Of a stretch of 64,000 nt of DNA, positions 11,781 through 23,935 are shown piece after piece. The notes under the pieces are model-generated. The model had not been told where the DNA came from. It ran no database searches and saw only the letters and a list, made by a program, of their open reading frames with translations. Position numbers and translations under genes: made by a program. Source of the stretch: Henricia sp. BOLD:AAB3569 (Eukaryota > Echinodermata > Asteroidea > Spinulosida > Echinasteridae). The number at the start of each line of letters is the position of its first letter. Positions within the stretch are counted from its first letter, which is position 1. The DNA lies in the NCBI GenBank assembly GCA_037783545.1, contig JBBELK010000937.1:62001-126000 (forward strand). Reading direction: 5' to 3'.

Positions 11781-13596
11781 AAGCCTTTTTGAAGTATGGC
11801 TGCCTTATAGAGGGCACCCTTTGATTTGGGTAAAATAAACCAAAATGGCCGACGCTTGTACGTACGTTTGTGCGGGTGGGTGTACGTTTACATTTTTACT
11901 GACGGCTAAAGCCGCCTTTTTGAAATGACATTTTAGTGCTTAATTACGGTAATGGACGGGTTAAAGATACTCATTTATCTACGGCACAGGATATGTGTTA
12001 ATCTGGCTGATTTAACCCAGCATTAAGGCATAGGATGCGCCTAGCCCGTGGCCTACCCAACGCGCGCACGGTCATATATCAAAATGATGGACACATGCAA
12101 AGGAAACCGACCCAAGTTGGGCTAGGCCTAGTGAAACTTAATAATTTCTGCAAGCCTTGGTCTACTCTATAACGTGCTATGTTTTTGCCTAAAGCCTTAG
12201 CTTAGTAGGGCCTATTTTAACTAGCTAAACGCTATGACTGTTTCCCAAAAGACCAATCAGTGTGTTATGTTTTAATTTGTGTCTTTTGGCTCTTTTAATT
12301 ATAGTCCAGATGAATAATGCAAATGACAGTTTGAGTTTACAAGCAGTAGATCCTGCATGACTGCATGACTGGCTGAAAACCAACAATGTGCCTTATCATC
12401 ATTCCTGGAAGAAATTGCAGCTTTTTCCAAATTAACTTGTTATAATAGTTAAATCTTGTATTACCAATCTTGAAAAAGAAGAAGAAAGAGTTGGGACCCA
12501 AATTTGTCCTTGTTATAAGCATTACTTTGTATTAACAGTGCTCTTATAATCAGTGTTAGACTATTTGTATGTAGTTTTCTCGACACAGGCTCTCAATTAA
12601 TCACCGTTTTTAAGAATTTACCAATCGATAGTACCATTAACTATGCATGTATAGATGCTCTAAAAATCACTCCATCTTAAGCTTCCATGTTATGGTATAC
12701 AGTCAAAACTCTGATAAGAGAACTGCTCATTGAACATTCTGCTCATAATGAAGAAAATTTATTATTCTCCATCGTGTTCATTCCTCATTATTCATAAAGC
12801 TTGACTATGCAAGTTGTAAAACACTAAAAAATACAGCTATAGTACCTGAAATTTTGTTTTGGCCATGGACAAATGAGTGTAAATAAAAAGGCCAAGTGAT
12901 ACAAGATAACTTGAAGCCGCACGACACTGAGTTTATTCATTGGCAAATCTGAAAATACAGATGTCAAAACTGTCAAATAACTTTACATGTGAACTTCCAG
13001 AAACCACGGAAAGAATTGATAACTTGACGTACCATATTGTTTTAGACCTTGGAAAGAATTCCGTACTCGGCCCGTCACATTTTCTAAAGTGCAAATGAAA
13101 AGAACAAATTTTGGAGGGGTAAAAAGTGAAGATTTTACGAGGAAAAACTAAGAAATCTTCCGAGTTGTCTTATACGTTTAGTGCAGGAGGGTTTATGTGA
13201 CGTCCGACTCGTAAATTCTTTCCAAAATATTAATGGTTAAATTATCAATTCTTACCCTATCGGACTTTAGAAACGTGCGTGAACGAATCAGCATTTTTTG
13301 AAGTACGACGTTTTTCACGTATGCTAGGCAAAACAATAACGAAAACGATCAAAATCTGCCACAAACAGACCAAAAGTTGTTCTTATACAATAGACAATTA
13401 TCCTATTTCCAAAACCACGTACAATATTGGTCGTCAAGTTATCTCTAAACAATCAAACAGATGCAGTTTTGATAAGCATTTTAATACAACAACGTACACG
13501 CTACGGTAACCGTCTGCCATTTTTAGATGCGTTTACCCAAATGACAGTGCGCCCTCTAGCGACAGGTATGGTATCCGCCATACCTCAAAAAGGCTT
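11781..13596. mobile_element. 1.8-kb inverted-repeat DNA transposon, non-autonomous, only in cassette copy 3
   Basis: It starts AAGCCTTTTTGAAGTATGGC and ends with the inverse of AAGCCTTTTTGAGGTATGGC. Imperfect inverted similarity continues inwards (GAGGGC, ATTTGGGTAAA, AAATGGC) for about 100 bp. Comparison with copies 1 and 2 shows a clean insertion with a 2-bp AT duplication. No transposase-like ORF is visible, so a longer relative would have to mobilise it. An internal segment (about 13047-13215) is itself an inverted repeat and is shared with 58730-58920. Confidence 0.8.
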
Positions 13597-13996
13597 ATTA
13601 AGTCTGCTGTGGGCAGCCAATGGTCCAATTTCATAAAGCCTGTTAGATGCCATCCATAAAGTATGTACATGTACGCACGGAGGGGGAAGGGGAGTTGGAG
13701 CCAATGCATACACCCAACGTTAAAGCATATGGGTGACGTCAGGAAATATGCATGCAGGGGGCGAGGGGGGTCGTGCATACGTACTTTATGGATGGCCACT
13801 TAGCACCTGTTTTCTGCTAAAAGCAGTGCTCTTTCTATTTAGAAGACCCATTCTCTACTTAACCATGTGCTAACTTACCTTTTTGTGGCATTGTGACACC
13901 ATTGAAATATGATTGTAACCCATATTGTCTGCAGCTTGTTTGAAGGGCCTCCTCTTACTTGGCTTAATATTGTCACATCTGTTATGCAATGTGTAG

Positions 13997-14257
13997 GTCA
14001 GGGCTCAGGCGCAGTAAACATTAATGGCTGTCCAACACAAGGAGTGACAACCACCGCCCCAGCGGGTGCTACCAGTGGCACTGCTTTCTGGACAGAGCCT
14101 ACTGCAACAGGCACGTTTGGTCAGACAATTAATCTTATCCAACGGTCGCATACACCTGGAAGCCAGTTCAATGTCGGCCAGCCAACACAAGTCAGTTACA
14201 CATTCGCCTCCAATGCAGGCGCACAGGCTCAGTGTGTTTTCACCGTGACTGTCAATG
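13997..14257 (+). CDS. HYR-B exon, cassette copy 3
   Basis: The exon sequence matches copies 1 and 2. The flanking intron has a 17-bp deletion relative to copy 1 (about 13860), upstream of the exon, and splicing signals are unaffected. Confidence 0.88.
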
Positions 14258-15394
14258 GTAAGGGTCTTTTTTTTGTACGCTTCATTGTATTTGGAGGCCA
14301 AGTGAGACTGCCCAATTTATATGGCTACAACTTGAAATTTCACCCTTTCATCACAGAGGGAAAAAATCGTGGGAGGAGCTTCAAGAGTTGGACAATTTAA
14401 TAAACTTTTAGTTAAACCCTTGGCGTCATAATGTCTACAAGTATACATAGCAAGCATATTTTTGCAATTTTGCAATGAGTAAGTTACGAATTTTATAAGA
14501 GTTTAATACAAGTTGTCTCGAATGTACTGTGAGTTTCACAACTTTATTGCAAATTAGGCAAGAGTTTCCCAGAGTATGTTATAGACCAATCCGCCATAGC
14601 TGGTGGCTTCCAGTGCATGGACTGCGTTTTGTGTTGCTGTTGGAACGAAAAGCGCTCATCCATTACATGCAAAGACAATCCTACAAAGACGTGCAACTTG
14701 TTCGAAGTAAACTTCAGCAACAGCAAAAACCATTCATTCAGTGGAAGGCCCCCAGCTATGGCGGATATAAAGAAGGGGAGTACTCGGCTCTCAGATTTGT
14801 GTATAGGTTTACTTCGAGTAAGTTACGAGTATAGTATGAGTTTGGTACTATTTAAGTGACTTCGGCATTTAGCATGGAAATTGATGCAAAATCATTCATT
14901 TACTCTTGCAACTCAACCGGACTTGTATGATATCCAAATCATTGCGAGTTGTCCCAGATTTGCCAACTCTTAAACTACTGCCAACTCACGCCTGGGAGAG
15001 CTGTTTGCAACCAAAGTCCTGACAGAGAATTATTCCCAGCACATTTAAATATGTTTACTAACAAAATAAAGAAAACGTTGGGCAGGAAGCATTTATAAAT
15101 TTGAAACCCTATGCAAAAACTATGGAGGCCGACTAAAAAAAATCCTATGAATATTTGTCAACATTTATCCGCAGTTTTAATAGTATATGTACATATGTAT
15201 GATGATTTTTCATTATATTTTCACCTTCTGGGAATCAACTGTGACCATGGTGACAGTCTGGTCAAATTTTTTTCATAGACCAGGCCGCTCCCAGTCGTGG
15301 CCGAGGCCCAAGCTCTTCCGGCCCGGGAACGGCAGTGGACAATTTGTAGGTATCGACATTGCTAACTGACACGGCCAGTATCCGTTCCACAAAT

Positions 15395-16670
15395 TATCAC
15401 TGCATGGCCGCGCCGCGCAGTGGATAGATGGGGCAAGGACTATTGGCTGTGCCCGGGGCCATGCCCGCCTGCAAGCAAGAGCGGGCGGTCAACTCTGGGC
15501 GCAGCGGGGCGGCCAGCAGTCGATTTCACGAAAGAGTGCGCAGCTTGCACAACTTGGACAGAGGCAAAATGGCGCAAGCCCAATAGCTTGCGTGTTATCA
15601 GCGCTAAATTGTGGGCTTACGCAAATGCGTAAGTTTCGTGAAATCTGCTGCAGTTCATGCAAAAACATGCGCGCGCATACACACTACATGGACAATTCAT
15701 GGCGCCATCTTAGTAACTATAGACTTGCACAAGTCTGAATCGCGACTCGTTGCAGTCGCGGTCTGCACACACGTCCAGTTTACATGCAATCACGCACACA
15801 TAGAAGTGTTATTGCATGAACGGAAGTTCAAGACTTGGACAAGTCTATTTATTGTCGCTGTTTTCTTGCTCGGTAAAAACAAGATCGTCCATGCTTGCGT
15901 AGAAAAAGCGGAAAAAAATATCTGCTACGCTCAACAAAATTGCGAAACATGCAAAAAAAAGCACATTAAAAACACAGAAATACGTGTACAGACATTTCAC
16001 ATGTACGGCATGGGTCTGTTTTAATGCATAGTTCCGAGATTGCCCAATTAACCCAGCCCCCTTGGATATTGTTGCTATGCCTCGCACGTTATCGTCAAAA
16101 TGTCCACACACACTGCACAAACCAATCTGCTTTCAACGGAAAGCACAGATTCAATGGAGAAAACTTAAAGGTATTCATGTTTCAGGGTCGACAGTTACTG
16201 TAGCACGCACATGTACATGTAGTAAAAGGCCAGTGATACAGAGATGTAATATATTCATAACAATTCGCTTTCTTACCTTTGAATAGTGAATTGCTAGGCC
16301 TTGAAACCAAAAATTTACCCAGAACACCACATACAACGTATGGGCAGAAAATCGCGTGATGTTGGTTTGTGAGGCAATGCACTTTGACCTATGTGGGCGC
16401 TGTCTGCTAGCCCTGTTGTGATTGGTCGGCGGGTTCAGTTGATTGACAGGTCTGAACTATGCATTCAACCGGACAGCCGGGCCATTTGGGGAGGCTTTCT
16501 AGCTGGCCCGAGACCATTTCAACTGCCATTTGACCAACGGACCAGTGCTAATTCGAACGCTGCCCAGGGTGCAGTACTTCCCAAGTCTCTCCTCTTGAGT
16601 CCCCATGTCATGTTATGTGCAGTGCATGTCAGAGGGTTAACAACTGTGGTTTGCTTTCTTGTACATGTAG
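15395..16670. repeat. Intron with GC-rich patch and repeats
   Basis: 15400-15520 is a GC-rich unique patch. 15525-15645 has short inverted ends (TTTCACGAAA...TTTCGTGAAAT) of a small MITE. 16030-16475 is the left arm of a diverged inverted pair whose other arm lies at about 18800-19000 and 19690-19840; a third relative lies at 24000-24420. No HYR exon is seen. Confidence 0.45.
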
Positions 16671-16931
16671 CTCCCTCGATTGACAACATTGTCCCAGAGA
16701 TCACAATCCCTTGTCCAACTGGTGTGATCGTTAGTGCTCCAGCTGGTGCTACAACATTTACTGTCGGTTGGACGCCCCCAAGTGCCAGGGATGACTCGGG
16801 CACCGTCAACACATTTCGCTCCCATGACCCTGGGTCCATCTTCATTGTTGGCACATCTACAACAGTCACCTATAGATTTATTGATCCCTCGGGCAATATG
16901 GCATCCTGCAGTTTCCTTGTCACTGTTAACA
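16671..16931 (+). CDS. HYR exon 9
   Basis: The exon is 261 bp, acceptor ttgtacatgtag, donor AACA|gtaagt, phase 1-1. HYR landmarks are IPCPTGV, WTPPSARDDSG, SHDPGSIF, YRFIDPSGNMASCSF. Confidence 0.87.
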
Positions 16932-17611
16932 GTAAGTCTTCTGCCTCAAAGCTTTCCAAACTTTACCAGGCCTTGAAATAACCCAAGGCACCACGACAAA
17001 TTGCCATCGGTGCCCTATGCTTTTGCCGTGTTGCCCTTAAAAAGTTCCAACACAAATTTTCCATTTCCTCATTCAGGAGGCCTTTACTAGGAGAAAATTG
17101 CTGTGCCCTTTTGAAAATGAATTTGGAGGTCTGCTTTACTTACAATATACGGTTCAAAAAAGAAATGCAATTATATCCCGTCTTGGAATACTGCAATTTC
17201 ATTGGTCCAGAACGGTCACATGTCCAGTGCATAGAAACAACTGAATAACAATGACAGATTCAAATTTTCTTCATATCACCCTTCGCGTGTATGCAAATTT
17301 CTTTATTTAACCCTGCCGTATGCAAATTTCTTCATATCGATCTAGCGCGAAAGCGATGTGCGTGCGCGTTGTGCGTCTCCATAGCATGCGTAACGCGCTG
17401 TACTAACGCTCCTGTTGGTAAAATAAACTGTGTTACGCCCGCTAGACAATGCATATCACTTCAATATTCCACACGCTATGTGCCGAAACAAACTGGTACA
17501 CGAGTACATAATTTTGTCAGTGTTGATGTTAGTTTGCAGCGGTTCACGATTTCAGCGTGTATTGTGCAAATCGACCTTTCCCAGCACATCTGCCTCAATC
17601 CCAGTTTAACC

Positions 17612-18722
17612 TTAAAGGGCCCCTTATTTAGGATTTTTATCTATGAAATCTATGCTTTAAAACCACTCTACTCAGTTAAAGTCATAAAAATCCTATTTGG
17701 AGCTTGCTTTGGGGGTTAAAACAAAGGTTTTTAATTTTTATGCTAATGCGAATATGCATATTCATGACCAAGGTCACTATGTCACAAGAGGCAAACACAG
17801 GAAAATCACATTTAAAGGCCCAGTGGATCATTTGCAATGACCCCAAAAAGTAATCTACGAGTTTACAGGGGAAAAGTTCTGAAAGTAGAGATTGAATTAA
17901 TAGCAACTATCCAGTGAAAGGTTTTCGCTCAAAATGATATAATTTTACCAGAAAATAATCCGTAAAGTTGAAATTATTTAGACCGTTTGCAAACGATTTA
18001 CTCATTTTTGGTTCGCATCTACGCGGTCCAAAATGCATGGGCGCTGTGTACTCCGTGAGCGTGTTCCAACGCGATGCATTTTTATGGATCGCGCGCACAC
18101 GCAGTATGTGCGCCACAGAGTGCATGACGCAAACCACATAGTACCCGATCAACTGAGAACGAATATTTGAAACACCCCGCCAAGACCAGGAAAACGCATA
18201 TGGATTTTCATTGTTTTTTAAACGTGGTACATTTGACAAAGCTGAAATTTCTTCGGATGAGTTTGTTGATGTCTTTCTTTTGATTTATAATGGTTTTATT
18301 CGCAGAATCGCTCAAAAACAGATCATCTACAGGGCCTTTAACTGTGCACAAAAGATTCCACTTTTTTCTCAATTTTCCTGAAACTTTTGTAATCCATGGC
18401 TGTTTGAGTTTGTTTTACATGTTGCCTGCTGTAAGCCATGACAAAACTGGGGGTACGTAGAAACTGCAGCAATTTGCCACAAGTCCAACTTGAAGTCTTA
18501 TGTTTTTTCTTAACTTTTCCCTTCTGTCTTCCTTATGTGATGCACTCAAAACAGCGCCCTCTGTCTGTGATTAATTGCAATGAAATCTTCAAAGTTGAAA
18601 AATGCCACCTTTTATTGATTTTACATCCAAACGAACAATAGTATGTCTTGCTGAACAAGTAATCCGTCATTATGAAGCAAAGCTTAGGCACAAAGTTGTT
18701 TAGGATGTCACAGGCCCTTTAA
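17612..18722. mobile_element. MITE family P1, copy 2, with a second MITE nested in it
   Basis: TTAA-flanked and matching 3309-3873 on both sides of a 530-bp insertion at 17812-18341. The match resumes at CTGTGCACAAAAGATTCC. Confidence 0.72.
17812..18341. mobile_element. MITE family P2, nested in P1 copy 2
   Basis: TTAA on both sides, with inverted ends AGGCCCAGTGGATCAT / AGGCCCTGTAGATGAT. Its interior resembles the cassette intron near 4950-5170 (CATTTGCAATGA..., TAGCAACTATCCA, CGCATCTGGGCGGTCC), so related copies also occur in each cassette. Confidence 0.68.
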
Positions 18723-19508
18723 GAATTATACAGACACTGATGACACAAATTCTCCGCCAGAAACAAATAGTCAAATTTTAACCGTTCCAAAGAGGAAACC
18801 AATGCATAGTTCCGACCTGTCAATCAACCGAACCCGCCGACCAATCACAACAGAGCTAGCAGATATCATCCACATAGGTCAAAGTGCCCTGTCTCACAAC
18901 ATACATCACGCGATGTTCTGCCCCATACAATTTGTACAGTGTTGTATGAGATGATCCGGGTGAATATTTGGTTTCAAGGCCGGTCGTTTCGTTGTTCAAA
19001 GGTACGAAAGCACGTATTTCATGTTATATACCTCATGCGTAGATTCCAGTCATCTGATTGGTTAAAAGTGGGGGCATTGAATCGGCTAGACCCGGCGCGT
19101 ATATGCCCACCGGTCAATAGTCTTTGCCATGCCCCGGGCATAGTCAATTAGCGGGTTCCGGACGCGCACATTACATGTGTTAGCATAGCTGTGCACCAAC
19201 TATGCAGCTGGGCGCTTCACGTAAACATTCATCAGGACGGTAATTGCGGAATCTCGACGTCATTTTGTCGTCTGTCGTAGATGATGAAGTCCTTAAGAAA
19301 GTAAGAGAAGTGGCCTACAGTGAAAACTGTGTCAGGTGAAATGTGCTACTAAAGTGCCAGGTGATTATGCTACAAATGTTTGCTGTAAATATACAACTTT
19401 TCCGCCGTAGACCAGCTTCCGAAACTCGAAGGACCACTGTCATGACTGTATGATGTATCGTTACTTTTAACCAACCAGATGACAAAAATCTACACATTCG
19501 GTATATAA

Positions 19509-19675
19509 AACAAATATTGACTGCTGTTTATTCGGGTCATGGTTAAGATTATAAGCCCTCGGTGATCTCGAAGCCATGACTATGGCCCTCGGCTACCGCC
19601 TCGGGGCATAGTCATGGCTTCGAGATCACCTTGGGCCTATAATCTTAACCATGCCCCTCATTGCAGTCAATATTT
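19509..19675. repeat. Near-perfect foldback, ~75-bp arms, ~15-nt loop
   Basis: Arms pair from CAAATATTGACTGC to GCAGTCAATATTTG. They include CATGGTTAAGATTATAA and GATCTCGAAGCCATGACTAT on the left and their inverses on the right. It lies in the intron between HYR exons 9 and 10. Confidence 0.8.
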
Positions 19676-19888
19676 GTATAATATGTCATCCATGTATTAC
19701 TGGCCCTTTACTCGGTGTGTTCTAAGATAACTGTCGACCCTGAAACATGAATACCTTTGAGTTTTCTCCAATAAATCTGTGCTTTCCTTTGAAAGTCCCA
19801 TTGCTTTGTGCGTTGTGTGTCGCAATTTTTATGATAGCGTGTGAGCCGTAGCTATTAGCACTCTCGGCATTGCTTCGGGTGCTATGAG

Positions 19889-19890
19889 CT

Positions 19891-19926
<36 letters not shown>

Positions 19927-19968
19927 ACACCCCACACCCCACACCCCCCCCACCCCCCTCCCCCCCCT
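19889..19968. repeat. Poly-C / CCCCACCC low-complexity tract
   Basis: A C-only run of over 30 bases is followed by CACCC-rich sequence. A homopolymer of this length is also a likely assembly-length error. Confidence 0.9.
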
Positions 19969-20159
19969 CGAGTCATATATTTTTACAAAAATTATATATA
20001 TATATAATTGCGCGCACAGGATTCCTGTGGGGAAAAGCAAAGTATGACGCATGCGTATGTACATTACCCCCACCAGGCCAGAGAGGAGTGCACGAGCACG
20101 TCATCATTTCACACATCGAGTGTACGAAACTATAGCAGATTCAGTTTCATTTTGGTGAA

Positions 20160-20288
20160 CAAGTGACTTGTGACTTGGACTCGGACTCAAGGAAAGTGAC
20201 TCGTGACTCGGACTCGAGACTTACGACTCGAGACTCGGACTCGCGGACTCGAGGCTTATGACTCGAGACTCTGACTCGATATTGGTGA
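20160..20288. repeat. Degenerate GACTCG microsatellite
   Basis: Imperfect tandem repeats of GACTCGGACTCGAGACT. A related short stretch occurs at 29597-29665. Confidence 0.8.
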
Positions 20289-20557
20289 TTCGACTACAAC
20301 ACTGGCTGACGACCTAAAACACTACGCATACAGTAGTGTTGGTACATGGTGCGCGGCCAATACCTGGCAACTAGTCTGGTTGCTTTATAACATTTCTCCC
20401 ATATGGTGAACAACTTCTTCACAACTACCGCTTCCATCCGTCAAATTGCATAAAAACAACTAATTGTGCATATTAAAGACCCTAATAACGCGAAATAGGC
20501 AAAAAGGCTAATTAGAACAGTGCTTGACAAATATTCCCAATACTCTGATCTCCCCAG

Positions 20558-20818
20558 GAGGTGTACCGGTAGTTGACAACATTCCGCCTACCTTTACTAG
20601 CTGCCCCAATGACATTGTGGTCACAGCACCAGCTGGATCTACGTCAACAACGGCCATATGGACGGAGCCCTTTGGCAGTGACAACTCGGGCGTTGCGCCA
20701 CAGGTTTTTCAATCCCATACCCCTGGCTCAAGGTTTGAGCAAGGATCAACCCAAGTCACTTACCGATTTGTGGATGGATCTAACAATGAAGCAATATGCT
20801 CCTTCTTTGTAACTGTTG
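20558..20818 (+). CDS. HYR exon 10
   Basis: The exon is 261 bp, acceptor tctccccag, donor GTTG|gtaaga, phase 1-1. HYR landmarks are SCPNDIVVTAPAG, WTEPFGSDNSG, SHTPGSRF, YRFVDGSNNEAICSF. An alternative acceptor 3 bp later would remove one residue. Confidence 0.87.
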
Positions 20819-20984
20819 GTAAGATTTGATTTGATTTGATTTTGTTTTTGTTACGCATGTTTTGAAACACAATAACCTTTTAACTTGAACCCTGTATACA
20901 GAATTTGCAAACAAAATTGTAACAAAAAAAACCCTTACTCAGGTCTGTAGAAGTGCTTCCAACTTTCCAATGCAGTGATTTTGC

Positions 20985-21380
20985 TAGAGACAAGACATTT
21001 TTATCGGAAAATTATAATATGAGATTAATCTGTACAAATGTGTGTGTGCACACTTTAAAGGCAGTATACATGATTGGTATCTCAAGTGCTATAGTCTTTC
21101 GCGCAAGTGCCATTTCGCCCCTAAACCACTTCGCCCGAGTGCTATTTCGCCCCAAATCACTTTGTCCAAACACTTCGCCTCAAAACCACTTCGTGCACAG
21201 GCGAAGTGGTTTTGGGGCGAAATGACTGCAAACCCTTTTTTGACTTTTCTCGATAGTTAAAGGAAGTACGGAGCTGGTTTTTGCTCAAATTGGTTTTAAT
21301 TATGCATATCTTCAATCACACAGGGGGATAAAACTATTTGTAACAGTTTACCAATCATGTATACTATCTTTAAAAAACAA
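20985..21380. repeat. Dispersed 'TTCGCCCCAAAACCAC' repeat, copy 1
   Basis: Iterated CGCCC(C)AAA.CACTT units run into their own inverse (GAAGTGGTTTTGGGGCG). GTACGGAGCTGGTTTTTGCTC follows. Similar copies lie at 23395-23935 and 48775-49290. Confidence 0.65.
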
Positions 21381-21479
21381 AGCTTACTCAAATGAAAACA
21401 CGACCATCAAATTATGGCCCTTTTTACAGTATAGTAAGTGAACCAGCCTAAATGGGGTACATTGGCCAATCATAGGTGA

Positions 21480-21800
21480 AAACTTGGGGTTGCGGGTTCG
21501 AATCTCCCCCCCGGCTGCGGAACCTGTGCCCTTGAGCAAGGCACTCAACCACACTTTCTCCATCCTTCGGAAGGGATATAAAGCTGTTGGTCTAGTGTGC
21601 TAGGTGACAGTAACGCACTTTAAAAATCATTCTTTCGTGAGAAGCAAGGGGATTTCCCGGTGTCTCTGGCCATTTCTAATTTCTAATTCTTCATGGGTTT
21701 CCTCTCGCTTGCGAGTGACAGTGCAATGGGCACTTTAGAGGAATCTTTGGTACATGTATGAATACCAGAAAGAAATAATAATAATAATAATAATAATAAA
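21480..21800 (+). mobile_element. tRNA-related SINE with AAT tail
   Basis: It has a B-box-like GGTTCGAATCT, the same CCTGTGCCCTTGAGCAAGG core as the cassette SINEs, and an (AAT)n tail at 21775-21799. The tRNA head is truncated or decayed. Confidence 0.6.
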
Positions 21801-21928
21801 ATCTGACAGAAGTTTGAAGGTTTTCAGTTCTTGGGTTGACAGTTACAAAGAAACTGGCAATGTTTTATCTTTGCACAAAATGGCTTTAAATGATACTATA
21901 TATACAAAAAGCTTCTGTAATTTTAAAC

Positions 21929-22741
21929 AATTCGTCGCAATTTTCCCATACTGACGAACAGGCACTTTTTGACAAATTTCGTTTTTTTACATATTTGCAA
22001 TTTTTTTGGGTTCTTGGGGTGCCCCCTTTTATTTCTGAACATTTCAAACCAAGCTTTTGTGTGGTTTTTGAGTTATGAAACATCTGAAAATGACGAACAA
22101 CCCCATTTCGCTTAAAAAGTTTTTCCCATACTGACGAACATGGATTCTTGGTTGGTGACCGTTCACTGCTTCTGCATATTACAACACAGAGCGCTAGTAC
22201 CGGGTACCAACCAATATCGTGCGAAGCTGAACGCTGTTTTGACGTATGGAATCTTACAAAATGTTAGTTTGTGGATATGGTACTTAATTACCTAAGTGTT
22301 CATAAGTATAAAGATAAGTCTCGTTCGCAGCCCTGATGAAGTAATATAACCGCTAATCTGGGGGACCACCGTTCAAACACACACTAAACATATGGAGGTG
22401 GAGAACAACGTTTTGAGTTTTTCTCATAGTGACGAACCCGAAAGTGCATAGCATTACGGGTGGCGAACAGCACGCGCATCGAATTTTGTTTTTTCTCATA
22501 CCGACGAACACGTTCACAGCTTTATAACTGCTCAGATATTAATCAAATAAAAGGAAAATATGTAATTAATTAAAGTTTAGACATTAAGCAAGAAGTTTAT
22601 TAAACCCAAAAGTGGGATTTTATTTTCAAAAACAGTGAATTAAAAGAACCAAAATAAGTCCAACTAAAAACGCGAATTACTCGAAACTGCAGTTTGGCAT
22701 GTTTGGCCATGTTCGTCAGTATGAGAAAAACGCGACGAATT
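21929..22741. mobile_element. Non-autonomous DNA transposon with iterated internal motif
   Basis: The left end ATTCGTCGC...CCCATACTGACGAAC is inverted at the right end (GTTCGTCAGTATGAG...GCGACGAAT). Diverged copies of TTTTCTCATACTGACGAAC recur inside near 22121, 22420 and 22493. An isolated end lies at 37509-37540. Confidence 0.68.
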
Positions 22742-22995
22742 TTGGTGTTGAATTTTTCTTTTTTTTCTGTTGTGTCCCATTTAAAGACTTTTTTTCTGTG
22801 TCCTCTTTTTGTAACATTACCAACCGATTTTAGCTATTACTGTCTGATGGGCGCTGGTAACTGACAGGCATGCGTGTTGATATAAAAGCGATGAAAGTCC
22901 ACTAAACTGCTAAAAATGTAACATTACTATAATTAAACCATGGAATTGCCCAGCTGCATATACCTGTCAAACTAAAAACTCTATTTGTTTTCTAG

Positions 22996-23256
22996 GTACT
23001 GGTACCGGTGACAATATCAGCCCAGTTTTATCCGCATGCCCGACTGGTGTGACGGTGTATGTATCAGCTGGTGTTACAAGCACCCGCGTGACGTGGACAC
23101 TACCAACGGCAACGGACAACTCGGGATTAAATCCAGCGCTGGTCAGTTTTCCTGCTGTAAACTCACTCTTCCAACTGGGAATGACGACGGTCACGTACAC
23201 TGCCACGGATGCAGCAGGCAATCGTGCATTCTGCAATTTTGGAGTCAATGTGATTG
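22996..23256 (+). CDS. HYR exon 11
   Basis: The exon is 261 bp, acceptor tgttttctag, donor ATTG|gtaaga, phase 1-1. HYR landmarks are SACPTGVTV, WTLPTATDNSG, MTTVTYTATDAAGNRAFCNF. Confidence 0.88.
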
Positions 23257-23394
23257 GTAAGAGTTTATGTAATTTGTAAAACATGTAATACAGCCAAATC
23301 TGGCTAACTCAAAGAGAAAAAGATGTTCACAATGAATTATCCCATAAATCTTTGTTTGTTTGAACAAAGACTATGACGTGCAGATGTTTAAAGG

Positions 23395-23935
23395 TAGAAT
23401 ACATGATTGATATCTCGATGAATCAGAAATGTTCGCATATTTACACATAACTTACACAATATAAACACGATGACGGTAGAAAACCTCCCCTGAAATGGTT
23501 TTGTCTGAAGTGCTATAGTCTTTGACAAATGAGCGAAACAATTATTTTTCGTCTCGCGAGACGTAATTCATTTCGCCCCAAAACCACCTCGTCCTGGACC
23601 ACTTCGCCCTGAAGCACTTCACCCATAGGCCATTTCACCCCAAAACCACTTCGCCCAAACACTACCTCCCCCAAATGCCACTTCGCCCAAAAACAACTTT
23701 GTGCACAGGCTATGGTTCAGGGCAAAGTGGTTCAGGGCGACATGGTTTTGGGCAAAGTGACTGTAAATTTTTTTTTGACTGTTTTCTCAAATGTTAGATG
23801 AAGTACGGAGCTGGTTTTTGCTCAGGTTGGTTTTAATCATGCAAACCTTCAATCACACAGGGGGATGAAACTATTTGTAATGGTTTTCCAATCATGTATA
23901 CTGTAGTACCTTTAAGGGTAAACGTACAGGTATAA
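23395..23935. repeat. Dispersed 'TTCGCCCCAAAACCAC' repeat, copy 2
   Basis: Same family as at 20985-21380, with more iterated CACTTCGCCC units. Confidence 0.6.

Larger units (their letters stand above)
4437..15394 (+). repeat. Three tandem copies of a ~3.05-kb two-exon HYR cassette
   Basis: Copies lie at about 4437-7488, 7489-10537 and 10538-15394. Each holds HYR-A, an intronic tRNA-SINE, a short MITE, HYR-B and further intron. By eye the copies differ at only a few positions per kb, and the six exon translations fall into two identical sets of three. Copy 3 is longer because of a 1.8-kb insertion. The high identity, extending through the introns, indicates recent segmental duplication. Confidence 0.93.

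Noticed and set aside
19884..20135. Proline/glycine-rich open frames over the poly-C tract
   Set aside because: Produced by the homopolymer on either strand, not by a gene.
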